Shown in pieces: positions 29,028 to 41,295 of a stretch of DNA of 64,000 bases. This DNA is from Mycobacterium intracellulare ATCC 13950. GTDB lineage: Bacteria; Actinomycetota; Actinomycetes; Mycobacteriales; Mycobacteriaceae. The translations under genes were made by a program, and so were the position numbers. The stretch's first letter is position 1. Each line of letters begins with the position of its first letter. The notes below the pieces were generated by a model. It saw only the letters and a list, made by a program, of their open reading frames with translations, had not been told where the DNA came from and did not search any database. Where the stretch lies: positions 3,038,001 through 3,102,000 of the forward strand of contig NC_016946.1 of NCBI RefSeq assembly GCF_000277125.1. The letters are read 5' to 3'.

Positions 29028-29842
29028 GATTCGTCCCGCACTTCTACCAAGGCTTCACTGACCGGACGTTCCCCGGTCCACGAAATTTGGAGCACGCCAA
29101 GCGGCTCTGACTGGTCGAATGCTACCGCCCGCGACCGATACAGTTCGAGCAGCGCCAGGAACCGCCCGACCACCTCCATCGACGCCTCACAATCGGCGAC
29201 CAGCTCGGAGAACGTCGCCCACGCCCCGCTGCCCCGCGCCTGAAGGATCGCCAGCAACTTCTTGGCCTGCTCGGGGACGGAGACCTGCACCTCGTGCAGG
29301 TGCGCCACCGACACCGTCGGGACGGGCCGCGGGCTGAACGCGATCGCCGCGATCTGGGCGAAGCGGTCGGCGTCGACGCCGATCATCACCTCGGGCAACA
29401 GCTCGGTGAACCGGTCCTCCAGCGACACGGCGCGCGGGTAGCTGCGCAGCGCGGTGGCCTCCAGCTCGGCGAACATCTCGGCGACGTGCTTGAACGCGCG
29501 GTACTGCAGCAGCCGGGCGAACAACAGGTCGCGCACCTCCAGCAGCGCCAGGTCTTCGTCGTCGTCGACCTGCCCGGCCGGCAGCAGCCGGGCGGCCTTC
29601 AGGTCGAGCAGGGTCGCGGCCACCACCAGGAACGCGGTGGTCTCCTCGAGCTCCAGCTGGGGACCGATTTCGCGGGTGTAGGCGATGAAGTCGTCGGTGA
29701 CCTGGTGCAGCGCCACCTCGGTCACGTCCAGGCGATGGGCGAAGATCAGCTGCAGCAGCAGATCGAACGGCCCCTCGAAATTGGTCAGGCGGACCTGAAA
29801 GCCGTTCTGCTGGGGCGCCTCACCATTTGCGGTCGCGTTCAC
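29024..29842 (-). CDS. scpA: Segregation/condensation protein ScpA
   Basis: A 272-residue kleisin. The N-terminal motif FEGPFDLLLQLIFAHRLDVTEV (near 19-40) contacts SMC; the middle region (LLDLKAARLLP) is family-typical; the C-terminus forms a winged helix that contacts the SMC head. The GTG at 29842 overlaps the parA stop by 4 nt, and the stop overlaps scpB by 4 nt. Its position right after a ParA ATPase supports a shared role in chromosome organisation. Confidence 0.93.
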   Translation of the reverse strand: MNATANGEAPQQNGFQVRLTNFEGPFDLLLQLIFAHRLDVTEVALHQVTDDFIAYTREIGPQLELEETTAFLVVAATLLDLKAARLLPAGQVDDDEDLALLEVRDLLFARLLQYRAFKHVAEMFAELEATALRSYPRAVSLEDRFTELLPEVMIGVDADRFAQIAAIAFSPRPVPTVSVAHLHEVQVSVPEQAKKLLAILQARGSGAWATFSELVADCEASMEVVGRFLALLELYRSRAVAFDQSEPLGVLQISWTGERPVSEALVEVRDES

Positions 29843-30702
29843 GCGCCGAATCGGTCGATGAACTCGCGGGCCAACGCGCGATAGGCGATGGCCCCGGTCG
29901 ATCGCGGCGCCCACGTGGTGATGGGTTCGCCGGCCACGCTGGTCTCCGGGAACCGGACAGTGCGGGTGATGACGGTGTCGAACACCAGGTCGCCGAACCG
30001 CTCCACCACCCGGGCCATCACCTCGCGCGAGTTGACCGTGCGCGGGTCGTACCGGGTCAGCAGGATCCCGCTGATCTCCAGTTTCGGGTTCAGCCGGTCG
30101 CGCACCTTGTCGACGGTGTCGGTGAGCAGCGCCAGACCGCGCAGCGAGAAGTACTCGCACTCGGTGGGGATCACCACCCCGTCCGAACAGGCCAGGCCGT
30201 TGACGGTGAGCAGACCCAGTGACGGCTGGCAGTCGATCAGCACGTAGTCGTAGCGATCCAGCACCGGGTGCAGCGCCCGGCCCAGCGTCTGCTCGCGTCC
30301 CACCTCGTTGACCAACTGGATCTCGGCGGCCGACAGGTCGATGTTGGACGGCACCAGATCCATGTGCTTGACCCGGGTCTGCAGCAGCACGTCGTCGATC
30401 GACACCCGCGGCTCCACCAGCACGTTGTGGATGGTCTTTTCCAGCTCGTAGTGCGGGACGCCCAGGCCGGCGGACAGCGCGCCCTGCGGGTCCATGTCCA
30501 CCAACAGCACCCGGCGGCCGTACTCGGCGAGCGCGGCACCCAGATTGATGGTCGACGTGGTTTTCCCGACGCCCCCCTTCTGGTTGCACATGGCGACAAC
30601 TTTGGCCGGGCCGTGCGAGGTGCGCGGCTGTGGCTCCGGGATCGCCCGCGGCGGCCGCCCGGTCAGGCCGAGCTCGACGCCGTTGTCCGGCTGCTCGGTC
30701 AT
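29839..30702 (-). CDS. ParA/Soj-family ATPase (Rv1708 type)
   Basis: A ParA-type MinD/Soj ATPase of about 287 residues. The deviant Walker A KGGVGKTT (CNQKGGVGKTTS) lies near residues 43-50, and the Walker A' motif LLVDMDPQGALSAGLG and DYVLIDCQPSLGLLT follow. It is not the oriC-linked ParA: no ParB is adjacent, and the neighbours are scpA/scpB. The start is uncertain: ATG 30702 (MTEQPDN) is favoured, with an in-frame alternative at 30780. It heads the six-gene overlapping operon that ends with der. Confidence 0.88.
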   Translation of the reverse strand: MTEQPDNGVELGLTGRPPRAIPEPQPRTSHGPAKVVAMCNQKGGVGKTTSTINLGAALAEYGRRVLLVDMDPQGALSAGLGVPHYELEKTIHNVLVEPRVSIDDVLLQTRVKHMDLVPSNIDLSAAEIQLVNEVGREQTLGRALHPVLDRYDYVLIDCQPSLGLLTVNGLACSDGVVIPTECEYFSLRGLALLTDTVDKVRDRLNPKLEISGILLTRYDPRTVNSREVMARVVERFGDLVFDTVITRTVRFPETSVAGEPITTWAPRSTGAIAYRALAREFIDRFGA

Positions 30703-30936
30703 GGCGGGGGTGTTCGGGAGGTGAACATCGACCGAAAGTCTAACGGGTCCGCGCGCCGAAACCCGGCGACCCGCAGGCAATTAACCAGCCAATATGAGCG
30801 AAAATCGGTGGTGAAACGCACATCCCGACAGCCTATTCACTCCAGTCACAGCAGCACCAGTTCGGGGGCGATGTGCCGGCCGCGAAAAGCTGTCGCCAGC
30901 GAGGGCACCGCCGGCGGTCGGCCTATCGTGGCCCCT

Positions 30937-31686
30937 ATGGATCTCAAGCGACGGATACCCCTGCTGCGGTGGTCGGTCTGGCGGATGGTCGTCGGGAATC
31001 GCAACATCACCACGACGGGCCAGATCGGCGACGGGCGCGAAGCCGCCGCCGTCGAATACGTGCTGCGGAACGCCCGGGCCGGCGACGTCGACGACGTGCT
31101 GACGACCATCGACAAGTTCGCCTACGAGAAGTCGATGTTGATCAACGTCGGCGACGAGAAGGGACTGCTGCTCGACGCCGCGGTGCGGCGCGCCGATCCG
31201 GCGCTGGCGCTCGAATTGGGCACCTACTGCGGCTACGGCGCGCTGCGCATCGCCCGGGCCGCGCCGAAGGCCAAGGTGTTCTCGGTCGAACTCGCCGAGG
31301 CCAACGCCGCCAACGCCCGCCAGATCTGGGCGCATGCCGGCGTGGCCGACCGTGTGACGTGTGTGGTCGGCACCATCGGCGACGGCGGCCGCACCCTGGA
31401 TGCGCTGGCCGAACACGGGTTTGCCGCTGGCGCACTCGATTTCGTGTTCCTCGATCACGACAAGGACGCCTACCTCGACGACCTGAAGAGCATCCTGGAT
31501 CGGGGCTGGCTGCATCCCGGCTCGATCGTGGTCGCCGACAATGTGCGGGTGCCGGGCGCACCGAAGTACCGCGGGTACATGCACCGGCATCAGGGCACGC
31601 GGTGGAATACCGTCGAGCACAAGACCCACCTCGAGTACCAGTCGTTGGTGTCCGACCTGGTGCTGGAGTCCGAATACCTGGGCTGA
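30937..31686 (+). CDS. SAM-dependent O-methyltransferase, COMT-like (Rv1703c type)
   Basis: A 249-residue protein of the catechol O-methyltransferase fold. It has the SAM-binding LELGTYCGYGALRIA near 88-102, the metal-site sequences FVFLDHDKDAYLDDL and VVADNVRVPGAPKY, and the family EHKTHLEYQ near the C-terminus. The substrate is unknown. It is transcribed opposite to its neighbours, between parA and xerD, where M. tuberculosis has Rv1702c-Rv1707; only the Rv1703c-like gene is present here. A GTG at 30928 is an alternative start. Confidence 0.88.
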   Translation: MDLKRRIPLLRWSVWRMVVGNRNITTTGQIGDGREAAAVEYVLRNARAGDVDDVLTTIDKFAYEKSMLINVGDEKGLLLDAAVRRADPALALELGTYCGYGALRIARAAPKAKVFSVELAEANAANARQIWAHAGVADRVTCVVGTIGDGGRTLDALAEHGFAAGALDFVFLDHDKDAYLDDLKSILDRGWLHPGSIVVADNVRVPGAPKYRGYMHRHQGTRWNTVEHKTHLEYQSLVSDLVLESEYLG

Positions 31687-31787
31687 GGCGACGCTCGAGC
31701 GTCGACTTGTTGTCGACGATTTCGCCGTTTTCGCGCAACAACTCCACGTTCGGCGGGGGACGCAAAGGGAGCGCGCCCGAGCGCGGA

Positions 31788-32725
31788 TTATCGCGCCCGC
31801 GGGTGGGCCTCGGCCCACACTTCGCGCAGCGCGTGCACGGTCACCATGGTGTAGATCTGCGTCGTCGTCACCGAGGCGTGCCCGAGCAACTCCTGCACGA
31901 CCCGCACGTCGGCGCCGCCCTCGAGCAGGTGGGTGGCGAAGGAATGCCGCAGCATGTGCGGCGACACCCCCGAGGTGATGCCGGCTCGCTCGGCCGCGTC
32001 CTGCAGGACCTGCCACGCGCTCTGACGCGACAGCCGCCCGCCGCGCACGTTGAGGAAGATGGCCGGCGTCCCACGCCCCCGTCGCGCCAGATCCGAACGT
32101 CCGCGCACCAGATAGGCGTCCAGCGCGGCCACGGCGGGGCGCCCGATCGGCACCAGCCGCTGCTTACCGCCCTTGCCGCGCAACAACACTGAGCGGGCCT
32201 GGGTGTCGACGTCGTCCACATCGAGGCCGACGGCCTCGGAGATCCGCGCGCCGGTCGAATACAGCAGCTCCAGCAGCGCGCGGTTGCGCAGGGTCAGCGG
32301 GCCGTCGGCCGGGCTGTCGCCCCCCGCACCCTCCAGCAGCGCCAGGACCTGGTCGACGGTCAGGCTCTTGGGCAGCCGGCGGCCGGGCGTGGGCGGGCGG
32401 ACCGCGCGGGCTACGTCGAGTTCGGCCAGCCCCTCGGCGGCGGCGAAGCGGTGCAGGCCGCGCACCGCAATCAGGGCCCGCGCCGCCGACACCGCCGACA
32501 GCGCCGCCGCCCCGGTCTCGGGGTCCCCGCGGCGCAGCGCCACCAGGAACTCGCTGACGTCGTCCTCGCCCACCTTGGCCAGATCGTGAATTCCACGGTC
32601 CGACAAGTGTTTTGTGTAGCGGCGCAAATCGCGGCGATACGAGCTCAGGGTGTTCGCCGCGACGCCGCGCTCGATCGTGAGGTGGTCGAGGTAACCCTGG
32701 AGTTGGGAATCCAGCGCCACCGTCG

Positions 32726-32729
<4 letters not shown>
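31788..32729 (-). CDS. xerD: Site-specific tyrosine recombinase XerD
   Basis: A 313-residue tyrosine recombinase. The N-terminal SAM-like DNA-binding domain covers about residues 1-95. The catalytic residues are visible in order: Arg (TGARISE), Lys (GKGGKQR), His-x-x-Arg ([10 protein letters not shown]), His (LLGHASV) and the Tyr nucleophile (TQIYTM). With XerC it resolves chromosome dimers at dif. It is the last gene of pyrG-nudix-xerD, with a 4-nt overlap to the nudix gene. It is too distant from the tRNA-Pro island to be that island's integrase. Confidence 0.95.
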
Positions 32730-35135
<2,406 letters not shown>

Positions 35136-35217
35136 CTAGCGAACAACTAGATGGGCCTGCCGACCCACGGAAACCCACCCTAACATCCACGGCGCCGAGC
35201 CGCGGTGAACACGCCCG

Positions 35218-36162
35218 CTACTGAGGCACCGTGATCGACGTCGCCCCGTGACCGGTGCCGTACTGGCCCGCGTGACCGCCGCCGAGCAGGTCGTGCAGGC
35301 CGAGCACCGCGGTGATGCGTCCCGGCGCGGCGTCCACGTCGTCGACCGTGCTGATCGCGGAGTTCAGGCCGGCATCGGCGCGGGCCACCGCGACGGCGGC
35401 GCCGCCGGTCGCCGAACCGTCGCGCCCGGCGAGCAGCGTGCCCGAGCCGTGCGGGGCCAGCGCGGCCGAGAACCGCGCCACGCTCGCCCCCTGGTTCCCG
35501 GCGTCCTGGGGCAGCGCGCCACCGGTGACGACGAGCGCGGCGTTGGCCGCGCCCATCTGATCGCTCGCCTGATAGGTGATGAAGCCGGTGTCGCGCAGCG
35601 CCGCCAGCACGGTGTTGCGCTGGGTGTCGTCCACCGGGGGCACCGCGGGGTTGGGGTTGGCCAGCAGGGCGATGCCCATCAGGTCACCCGCCTGCGAACC
35701 CTGGTCGACGAGCTTGGTGCTCAGCTGCTGTCCGGCGGGCAGCACCGAGGAGTTCACCACCGTCTGCAGCTTCTCCGCCGAGTTGGCCTCGACGAACTCC
35801 TGCGTCAGCGACACCGTCCCGGTCACCGTCCCGCCGGCCTGACCGATGAACTTCGACACCGCGGCCACGTCGTCGTCCTTGGCGTCCGGGGTGCGGAACA
35901 CCACCACCGACTTGCCGGCCAGCGCGTCGTGCACGATCCGGCCGGCCAGCTGGGTGTCGAAATTGTTTGCCGCGCTGAGCTTTTCGTTCAACACGTTTTT
36001 CTGGTCGTTCAGCCCGCTGATCTGGGCGTTGAGGTCCTTCTTCTCGTCACGCAGGCTGGACAGCAACGTGTCCGACAGGAAGCCGGAACCCAGCACGACG
36101 CCCACGGCCAGCGCCAGGAACACGGCGGCCAGCGACAGGGCGTGTTGGCGCAGCGAGATCAT
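35218..36162 (-). CDS. mctB: MctB/SteB family protein (Rv1698 type)
   Basis: A 314-residue envelope protein with an uncleaved-looking N-terminal hydrophobic segment (about 8-31), a coiled coil (about 36-66) and a mostly beta/alpha periplasmic domain. The M. tuberculosis orthologue is described as an outer-membrane-associated copper-efflux protein; the corynebacterial homologue (SteB) works with SteA in daughter-cell separation. It starts directly after the steA stop with no gap, supporting a SteA-MctB complex. Both roles are from the literature on homologues. Confidence 0.88.
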   Translation of the reverse strand: MISLRQHALSLAAVFLALAVGVVLGSGFLSDTLLSSLRDEKKDLNAQISGLNDQKNVLNEKLSAANNFDTQLAGRIVHDALAGKSVVVFRTPDAKDDDVAAVSKFIGQAGGTVTGTVSLTQEFVEANSAEKLQTVVNSSVLPAGQQLSTKLVDQGSQAGDLMGIALLANPNPAVPPVDDTQRNTVLAALRDTGFITYQASDQMGAANAALVVTGGALPQDAGNQGASVARFSAALAPHGSGTLLAGRDGSATGGAAVAVARADAGLNSAISTVDDVDAAPGRITAVLGLHDLLGGGHAGQYGTGHGATSITVPQ

Positions 36163-37344
36163 CTAGGTGACCCACTTCTGCACCATCAAGCAGAAGTGGT
36201 TCCAGTAGTCGGTGACCCAGTGCAGCACCACGCCGTCGGTGCGAGACACCCACAGCGCGACGATGACGGCGATCAGCATCGTCAGCGCCAGCAGCGCGAT
36301 GGCCCCCGCCGAGATGTGGTTGCGGTACAGGGTGGCCACGGCCTTGGCGTCCACCACCTTCTCCCCCACCCGCAGCCGGGTCAGGAAGGTGGACGGGTTG
36401 CTGTGCGCACGGGTGCGGTCGAAGAACGTCTCGATGTTGGCGGTGTGGCCGGCGGTCACCAGCAGCGCGGCGCCGTGGTGGTCGGCCAGCAGCAGGGCCA
36501 AATCGATCGCCGACCCCGCGGCCGGGAACGTCATCGCGCCGACGCCCAGGTCCTGGATGCGTTCCAGCCCCGGCGCGTGCCCGTCGGCGTCGGCGGGCAG
36601 CACGACCTGGGCCCCGCACTTCAGGGCGTCGGTGCTGATCTGGTCGGGGTCGCCGACGATCACTTGCGGGCGATACCCCGCCTTGCGCAACACGTCCGCG
36701 CCGCTGCCGACGCCGATCAGGGCCGGCTGATACTCCTTGATGAACGGCTTGAGCGACTTGAGGTCGTCCTCGGCGCTGGGCTCGTCGGCGACGATCACCA
36801 CGTGCCGGCGGCGCAGGTCGACGTCGACGTCGGGGATGCCGATGCCGTCTATCAGCAGCGGGCTCTCGCTCTTGATGAACTCGATGGTGTTGCCCGCGAA
36901 CGCCTCCAGATGGGCGGACAGGCCGCTCTTGGCCTCCCGCATCAAATCGGCGATGTCGTGGTCGGTGCGTTCGGTGCCGCGGACCAGCCGCCGGTCGCCG
37001 GCGTACACCCCGCCCTCGTGCAGGCGGATCTTGGCGCCGTCTTTGACCTTCTTGAAGACGTCGGGTCCGGCCTCGTCGATCAGCGTGACCCCGTTGTTGA
37101 CCAGGACCTCGGGCCCCAGGTTGGGGTAGCGGCCCGACACCGACGGCGAGGCGTTGACGACGGCGGCGATGTCGGCCTCCACCAGGGCGTCCGCCGTGAT
37201 GCGATCCAGATCGAGGATGTCGAGCACGACGATGTCGCCGGGGCAGACCCTGCGCAGCAATCGGTCGATGTTGCGGTCAACGCGGGCAGTGCCGACGAGG
37301 CCCGGCCGGGCGGGATTACGGGAAAGCAGGCCTGACATCTTCAT
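36163..37344 (-). CDS. steA: SteA-like cytokinetic protein (Rv1697 type)
   Basis: A 393-residue protein. Residues ~1-300 resemble a thiamine-pyrophosphokinase-like domain (VIVADEPS, VGDPDQIST), and one membrane helix lies near 345-367 (AGAIALLALTMLIAVIVALWV). In corynebacteria SteA with SteB controls peptidoglycan-hydrolase activation at division. The ATG at 37344 (MKMSGLLSRN) matches the M. tuberculosis start as I recall it; the longer reading to 37398 has no support. It is coupled to mctB with zero spacing. Confidence 0.88.
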   Translation of the reverse strand: MKMSGLLSRNPARPGLVGTARVDRNIDRLLRRVCPGDIVVLDILDLDRITADALVEADIAAVVNASPSVSGRYPNLGPEVLVNNGVTLIDEAGPDVFKKVKDGAKIRLHEGGVYAGDRRLVRGTERTDHDIADLMREAKSGLSAHLEAFAGNTIEFIKSESPLLIDGIGIPDVDVDLRRRHVVIVADEPSAEDDLKSLKPFIKEYQPALIGVGSGADVLRKAGYRPQVIVGDPDQISTDALKCGAQVVLPADADGHAPGLERIQDLGVGAMTFPAAGSAIDLALLLADHHGAALLVTAGHTANIETFFDRTRAHSNPSTFLTRLRVGEKVVDAKAVATLYRNHISAGAIALLALTMLIAVIVALWVSRTDGVVLHWVTDYWNHFCLMVQKWVT

Positions 37345-37458
37345 GGGGGCGATTCTGTCGGTGATGCGCGGACGACGCGGGGAGGCGCGCCGTAACATTA
37401 GCCCCAGAAGTTATCTAGAGTCCCATTAGTAACAGGTCTGTGCCGAACTGGTCTCGAA

Positions 37459-37507
37459 CGTCGACTTGATGCGGCGACACGCCGGGGTTGGCCGCCACAA
37501 GTCGACG
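37459..37507. repeat. Inverted 10-bp arms CGTCGACTTG / CAAGTCGACG
   Basis: Arms at 37459-37468 and 37498-37507 flank a 29-nt loop between recN (leftward end) and steA. The right arm extends to a 16-bp word that recurs at 44920-44935. It may be a small dispersed intergenic element or a weak terminator/attenuator. Confidence 0.45.
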
Positions 37508-37564
37508 CTCGCGGAGCCAGGGGCCCGACACAGGGGCGGAGACGGCGGCGGCCGCAACACGGGG

Positions 37565-39331
37565 CTAGATCTCGTCCTTTTGCGCCGCCTCGAGCAGCTC
37601 GCGGGCGTGCGCGCGGCCGCTGTCGGATTCGCCCAGCCCGGCCAGCATCCGCGCCAGCTCGGCGACCCGCTCGTCGCCGCCCAGGCGCCGCACCACGCTG
37701 GTCCCCTTGGGCCCCGCGGCGTGCACCACCAGGTGCACGTCGGCGTACGCCGCAACCTGCGGCAGGTGCGTGACCACGATGACCTGGTGGGTGCGCGCCA
37801 ATCGCGCCAGCCGGCGCCCGATCTGCACCGCCGCGCGGCCGCCCACCCCGGCGTCGACCTCGTCGAACACCATGGTGGTGCCCGCGGCCTCTTTGCGGGA
37901 GGTGGCCAGCACCACCTCCAGGGCGAGCATCACCCGGGACAGCTCGCCGCCGGAGGCGCTCTTGGCCAGCGGCAGCTGGTCCATGCCCCGGTGCGCGGCG
38001 AAACCGAACTCGACCTGGTCGACGCCGTCGGCGCCGGCGTGGACGAGCTCGCCCGACGGCAGACGCAGCGCGGCCGAGTCGTCGGGGTCCGACGCGGTGT
38101 CCGGCGCGGCATCCAGGGTCACGTCGATGGTGAATTGGGCGTCGGCCATCGCCAGCCCGGACAGCTCGGCGGTGACCTCCTTGGCGAGCCGCTTGGCGGC
38201 CTTGCGCCGGGTGGCGCTGAGATCGACCGCGGCCTGGGCCAATTCGCGGCCGAGCTCGTCGACCCGGGCTGCCAGCGCCGCCAAGCCCTCCTCGGAGACG
38301 TCGAGCTGGGCCAGCCGTTGCCGCGACCCCTGGGCCCACCCGATCACGCCGTCGATGTCCGCGGCGTACTTGCGGGTCAGGGTGCGCAGTTCGGCCTGAC
38401 GGGCCAGCTTGGATTCCAGCGCGCTGGCGTCGACCGGCAGCTCCTCGAGGAAGCCGCCCAGTTCGCCGGCCGCGTCGACGAGCACGGTCAGCACCTCGCC
38501 GATCTGGCCGGCCAGCGCCGTCAGCTTGGCGTCGCCGGTGGATTCCAGTGCGGCCCTTGCCTTTCCCAGGCTGTCGGTGGCGCTGAGGCCGTCGGTCTCC
38601 TCGGAGGACAGCGCCGCGCGGGCGGTGGCGGCGGCCTCGCGCAGGGTGTCCAGTTCGGAGAGCCGCACGATGTCGGCGACCAGGGCGTCGTCCTCGCCGG
38701 GTTGCGGGTCGACGGCGTCGATCTCGTTGAGGGCGAACGTCAGCCGGTCGGCCTCCAGCGCGAGCTCGCGCATGCGGTTGCGGCGGTCGAGCAGGTCGCG
38801 TCGCGCCGACAGCCAGGCGTCGCGCAGTTTGCAGTACCGCTCGAGCGCGGGTCCGGCCTTGGCGAAGCGGTCCAGCGCCGCGCACTGCTCCTCGGGCCGG
38901 ATGAGGCGCAGCTGGTCGTTCTGCCCGTGCAGGGTCAGCAGCCCGGCGGTGAAGTCGCCCAGCGATTTGGCGGGCACGCTGCGGCCGCCGAGGTAGGCCC
39001 GCGACGGCCCGTCACGGCTGACCGAGCGCAGCGCGATCACGCTGCCGTCCTCGTCGCGTTCGGCGCCCGACGCGTCGAGCATCTCGTCGAGCCGCACGAC
39101 CATGGCCTCGTCGAGATCCGTTGTGCTGAACCGCCCTTCGACGAGGGCCCGCTCGGCCCCCGACCGGACCCGGGTGGCGTCGGCGCGGGCGCCGCCGAGC
39201 AGATGCAAGCCGGTGACCACCATGGTCTTTCCGGTGCCGGTCTCCCCCGTCAGCACGGTCAGGCCGCGGTCGAACTCGCCGACCGCCGAGCTGATCGCCC
39301 CGAGCGACTCGATCCGGATTTCAGTCAGCAT
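37565..39331 (-). CDS. recN: DNA repair protein RecN
   Basis: A 588-residue SMC-like ATPase: Walker A GETGTGKT (29-36), a long central coiled-coil region (about 150-370), the ABC-type signature SASGGELSR and Walker B TTMVFDEVDAGVGG. It acts in double-strand-break repair with RecA. It follows nadK by 25 bp on the same strand, the usual mycobacterial order. Length and motifs are complete. Confidence 0.95.
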   Translation of the reverse strand: MLTEIRIESLGAISSAVGEFDRGLTVLTGETGTGKTMVVTGLHLLGGARADATRVRSGAERALVEGRFSTTDLDEAMVVRLDEMLDASGAERDEDGSVIALRSVSRDGPSRAYLGGRSVPAKSLGDFTAGLLTLHGQNDQLRLIRPEEQCAALDRFAKAGPALERYCKLRDAWLSARRDLLDRRNRMRELALEADRLTFALNEIDAVDPQPGEDDALVADIVRLSELDTLREAAATARAALSSEETDGLSATDSLGKARAALESTGDAKLTALAGQIGEVLTVLVDAAGELGGFLEELPVDASALESKLARQAELRTLTRKYAADIDGVIGWAQGSRQRLAQLDVSEEGLAALAARVDELGRELAQAAVDLSATRRKAAKRLAKEVTAELSGLAMADAQFTIDVTLDAAPDTASDPDDSAALRLPSGELVHAGADGVDQVEFGFAAHRGMDQLPLAKSASGGELSRVMLALEVVLATSRKEAAGTTMVFDEVDAGVGGRAAVQIGRRLARLARTHQVIVVTHLPQVAAYADVHLVVHAAGPKGTSVVRRLGGDERVAELARMLAGLGESDSGRAHARELLEAAQKDEI

Positions 39332-39356
39332 TCAGTCAGGATCCCGTGCTGTGCCG

Positions 39357-40283
39357 TCAGTTTCCGCGCCACCCGGTCACCGGCAGCCGGAACTTGCGCA
39401 CCAACCGGTCCGTGAACGGGGCGCTGTCCAGCCGGGCCCATTTCACCGCCGTGTCACAACGTTTCACCTCGATACGGCTGCCGGCCGGGATCAGCATCTC
39501 GCGGCGGCCGTCGCAGAACACCAGGGCGTCGTGGCCGTCCGCCTCCACCTCGATCGCGATGGTGGCGTTCGGGCTGGTGACCATCGGGCGACCGAACAGC
39601 GCGTGAGCGTTGTTGGGTACCACCAGGATTGCCTCCAGGTCGGGCCAGAGCACCGGGCCGCCCGCGGAGAACGCGTAGGCGGTGGAACCCGTCGGGGTCG
39701 ACACCAGGACGCCGTCGCAGCCGAAGGCGGACACCGGCCGCCCGTCGATCTCGACCACCACCCCCAGCACGCCGAGCCGGGGGCCCTTTTCCAGGCTGAC
39801 CTCGTTGAGGGCCCAGCCGTGCGCGGAGACCCGGCCGCCCTGGCGCACGACCACGTCGAGCGTCAGGCGGTTCTCCACCCGGTAGTCCTGTGCGACAACG
39901 TGGTCCAGCACCCGGTCGATGGCCTCGGCCTCGGCCTCGGCCAGAAAGCCGATCCGCCCGAGGTTCACGCCCAGCACCGGGATGCCGGCGTTGCGCGCGA
40001 GCTCGGCGGCCCGCAGGAACGTCCCGTCGCCGCCGAGCACCAGCACCAGTTCGCAGCCTTCGGCGGCCCGGGGGTCGGCGTCGACGACCTCGATCTCGAC
40101 GCCCATCGCCCGCATGTCGTCGGGGGCCAGGTGCAACGGTCCCCGGTCGACGGCCTCGGCGGACAGCACCCGAAGCCCGATTCCGTTGTCGCCCAGCGTT
40201 TTCTGTACACGGCGGGCCGTCTCGGTGGCTTCTTCGCGGCCGGTGTGGACAACCATTAAGACGGTGCGTTCGGCTGGAGTCAC
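39357..40283 (-). CDS. nadK: NAD kinase
   Basis: A 308-residue kinase with the diagnostic GGDGT motif ([12 protein letters not shown] near 82-93) and NEVS ([10 protein letters not shown]), followed by the glycine-rich [15 protein letters not shown]. It makes NADP+ from NAD+, using ATP or polyphosphate in mycobacteria. The GTG at 40283 overlaps the tlyA stop by 4 nt and gives the expected length (307 in M. tuberculosis). The longer reading into tlyA is a shadow. Confidence 0.95.
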   Translation of the reverse strand: MTPAERTVLMVVHTGREEATETARRVQKTLGDNGIGLRVLSAEAVDRGPLHLAPDDMRAMGVEIEVVDADPRAAEGCELVLVLGGDGTFLRAAELARNAGIPVLGVNLGRIGFLAEAEAEAIDRVLDHVVAQDYRVENRLTLDVVVRQGGRVSAHGWALNEVSLEKGPRLGVLGVVVEIDGRPVSAFGCDGVLVSTPTGSTAYAFSAGGPVLWPDLEAILVVPNNAHALFGRPMVTSPNATIAIEVEADGHDALVFCDGRREMLIPAGSRIEVKRCDTAVKWARLDSAPFTDRLVRKFRLPVTGWRGN

Positions 40284-41089
40284 TGCGGCCCGCTTTCCAC
40301 TGCGTGCCGCACCGCCGCCACCAGGGCGTCGCCGGCGAGCGGACGATCGGCCTGGGCGCGCAGCCGAAGGAAATATTCGACGTTGCCCGACGGCCCCGGC
40401 AGCGGGCTCGCGGTGACGTCGACGGTGTGCCAACCCAGCTCGGCGGCGCGGCGCGCGACCGACGTCACGGCGTCGGCGCGCAGGCCGGGGTCGTGCACCA
40501 CACCGCCCGCGCCGACCTGGCCCTTCCCCACCTCAAACTGTGGCTTCACCATGGGAACGATATCCGCGTTCGGTGCGGCGCATCCAGCCAGCGCCGGCAA
40601 CACTGTGGCCAACGAGATGAACGACAGGTCGGCCACGACGAGGTCGACCGGCCCGCCGATCGCCTCGGGCGTCAGGTCACGAACGTTGGTCCGCTCGACG
40701 ACGACGACCCGCGCATCGCTGCGCAGCGACCACGCCAGCTGGCCGTATCCCACGTCCACGGCCACCACTTCGGCGGCCCCGCGGTCCAGCAGGACTTCGG
40801 TGAAGCCGCCCGTCGACGCGCCGGCGTCCAGGCAGCGGCGGCCCGCGACGGAGATCCCGAAGGCGTCCAGCGCGCCGATGAGTTTGTGCGCGCCGCGCGA
40901 GACCCAGCCGCGTTCGCCGTCGGTGGCCACGGTCAGGGCGGCGGTGACGGCGACGGCGGTGCCGGGCTTGCGCGCGGGCATCCCGTCGATGCTCACCTTG
41001 CCGGCGCCGATCAACTCCGCGGCCTGCTGACGCGACCGGGCCAGGCCGCGCCGCACCAGCTCGGCGTCAACGCGGGCGCGTCGAGACAT
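40280..41089 (-). CDS. tlyA: 16S/23S rRNA 2'-O-methyltransferase TlyA
   Basis: A 269-residue protein with an N-terminal S4 RNA-binding domain ([22 protein letters not shown]) and an FtsJ/RrmJ-type SAM methyltransferase domain ([19 protein letters not shown] near 87-105; DLSFISL). In M. tuberculosis TlyA methylates 16S C1409 and 23S C1920, and its loss gives capreomycin resistance. It overlaps nadK by 4 nt and follows the 61-residue gene by 8 nt. Confidence 0.95.
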   Translation of the reverse strand: MSRRARVDAELVRRGLARSRQQAAELIGAGKVSIDGMPARKPGTAVAVTAALTVATDGERGWVSRGAHKLIGALDAFGISVAGRRCLDAGASTGGFTEVLLDRGAAEVVAVDVGYGQLAWSLRSDARVVVVERTNVRDLTPEAIGGPVDLVVADLSFISLATVLPALAGCAAPNADIVPMVKPQFEVGKGQVGAGGVVHDPGLRADAVTSVARRAAELGWHTVDVTASPLPGPSGNVEYFLRLRAQADRPLAGDALVAAVRHAVESGPQ

Positions 41090-41097
41090 GCGCGCAC

Positions 41098-41283
41098 TCA
41101 GCCCTTCTCCGCCGACTCCAGCGCGGCCAACAGGACGTCGTGGGCCTCGGAGAGCCGGCGCGCGATCTCTTCGAGCTCGTCGAGCGAGGGCGCCTTCTCG
41201 GGGTCCTCCTGGTCGCCGGGTCGGGGCAGCCGGGCCAGCAGGGCGTCGATCTCGGCGCGAATCTGATCGGGGTCGATACTCAT
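41098..41283 (-). CDS. Small conserved mycobacterial protein (Rv1693 type)
   Basis: A 61-residue, mostly helical acidic protein (IRAEIDALLARLP..., SLDELEEIARRLSEAHDVLLAALES). Same position and size as M. tuberculosis Rv1693; no known function. The ATG has AGGAA ~5 nt upstream. It lies 8 bp before tlyA and 12 bp after the HAD phosphatase gene, clearly inside the operon. Confidence 0.8.
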   Translation of the reverse strand: MSIDPDQIRAEIDALLARLPRPGDQEDPEKAPSLDELEEIARRLSEAHDVLLAALESAEKG

Positions 41284-41295
41284 CGCGTTCCTACG

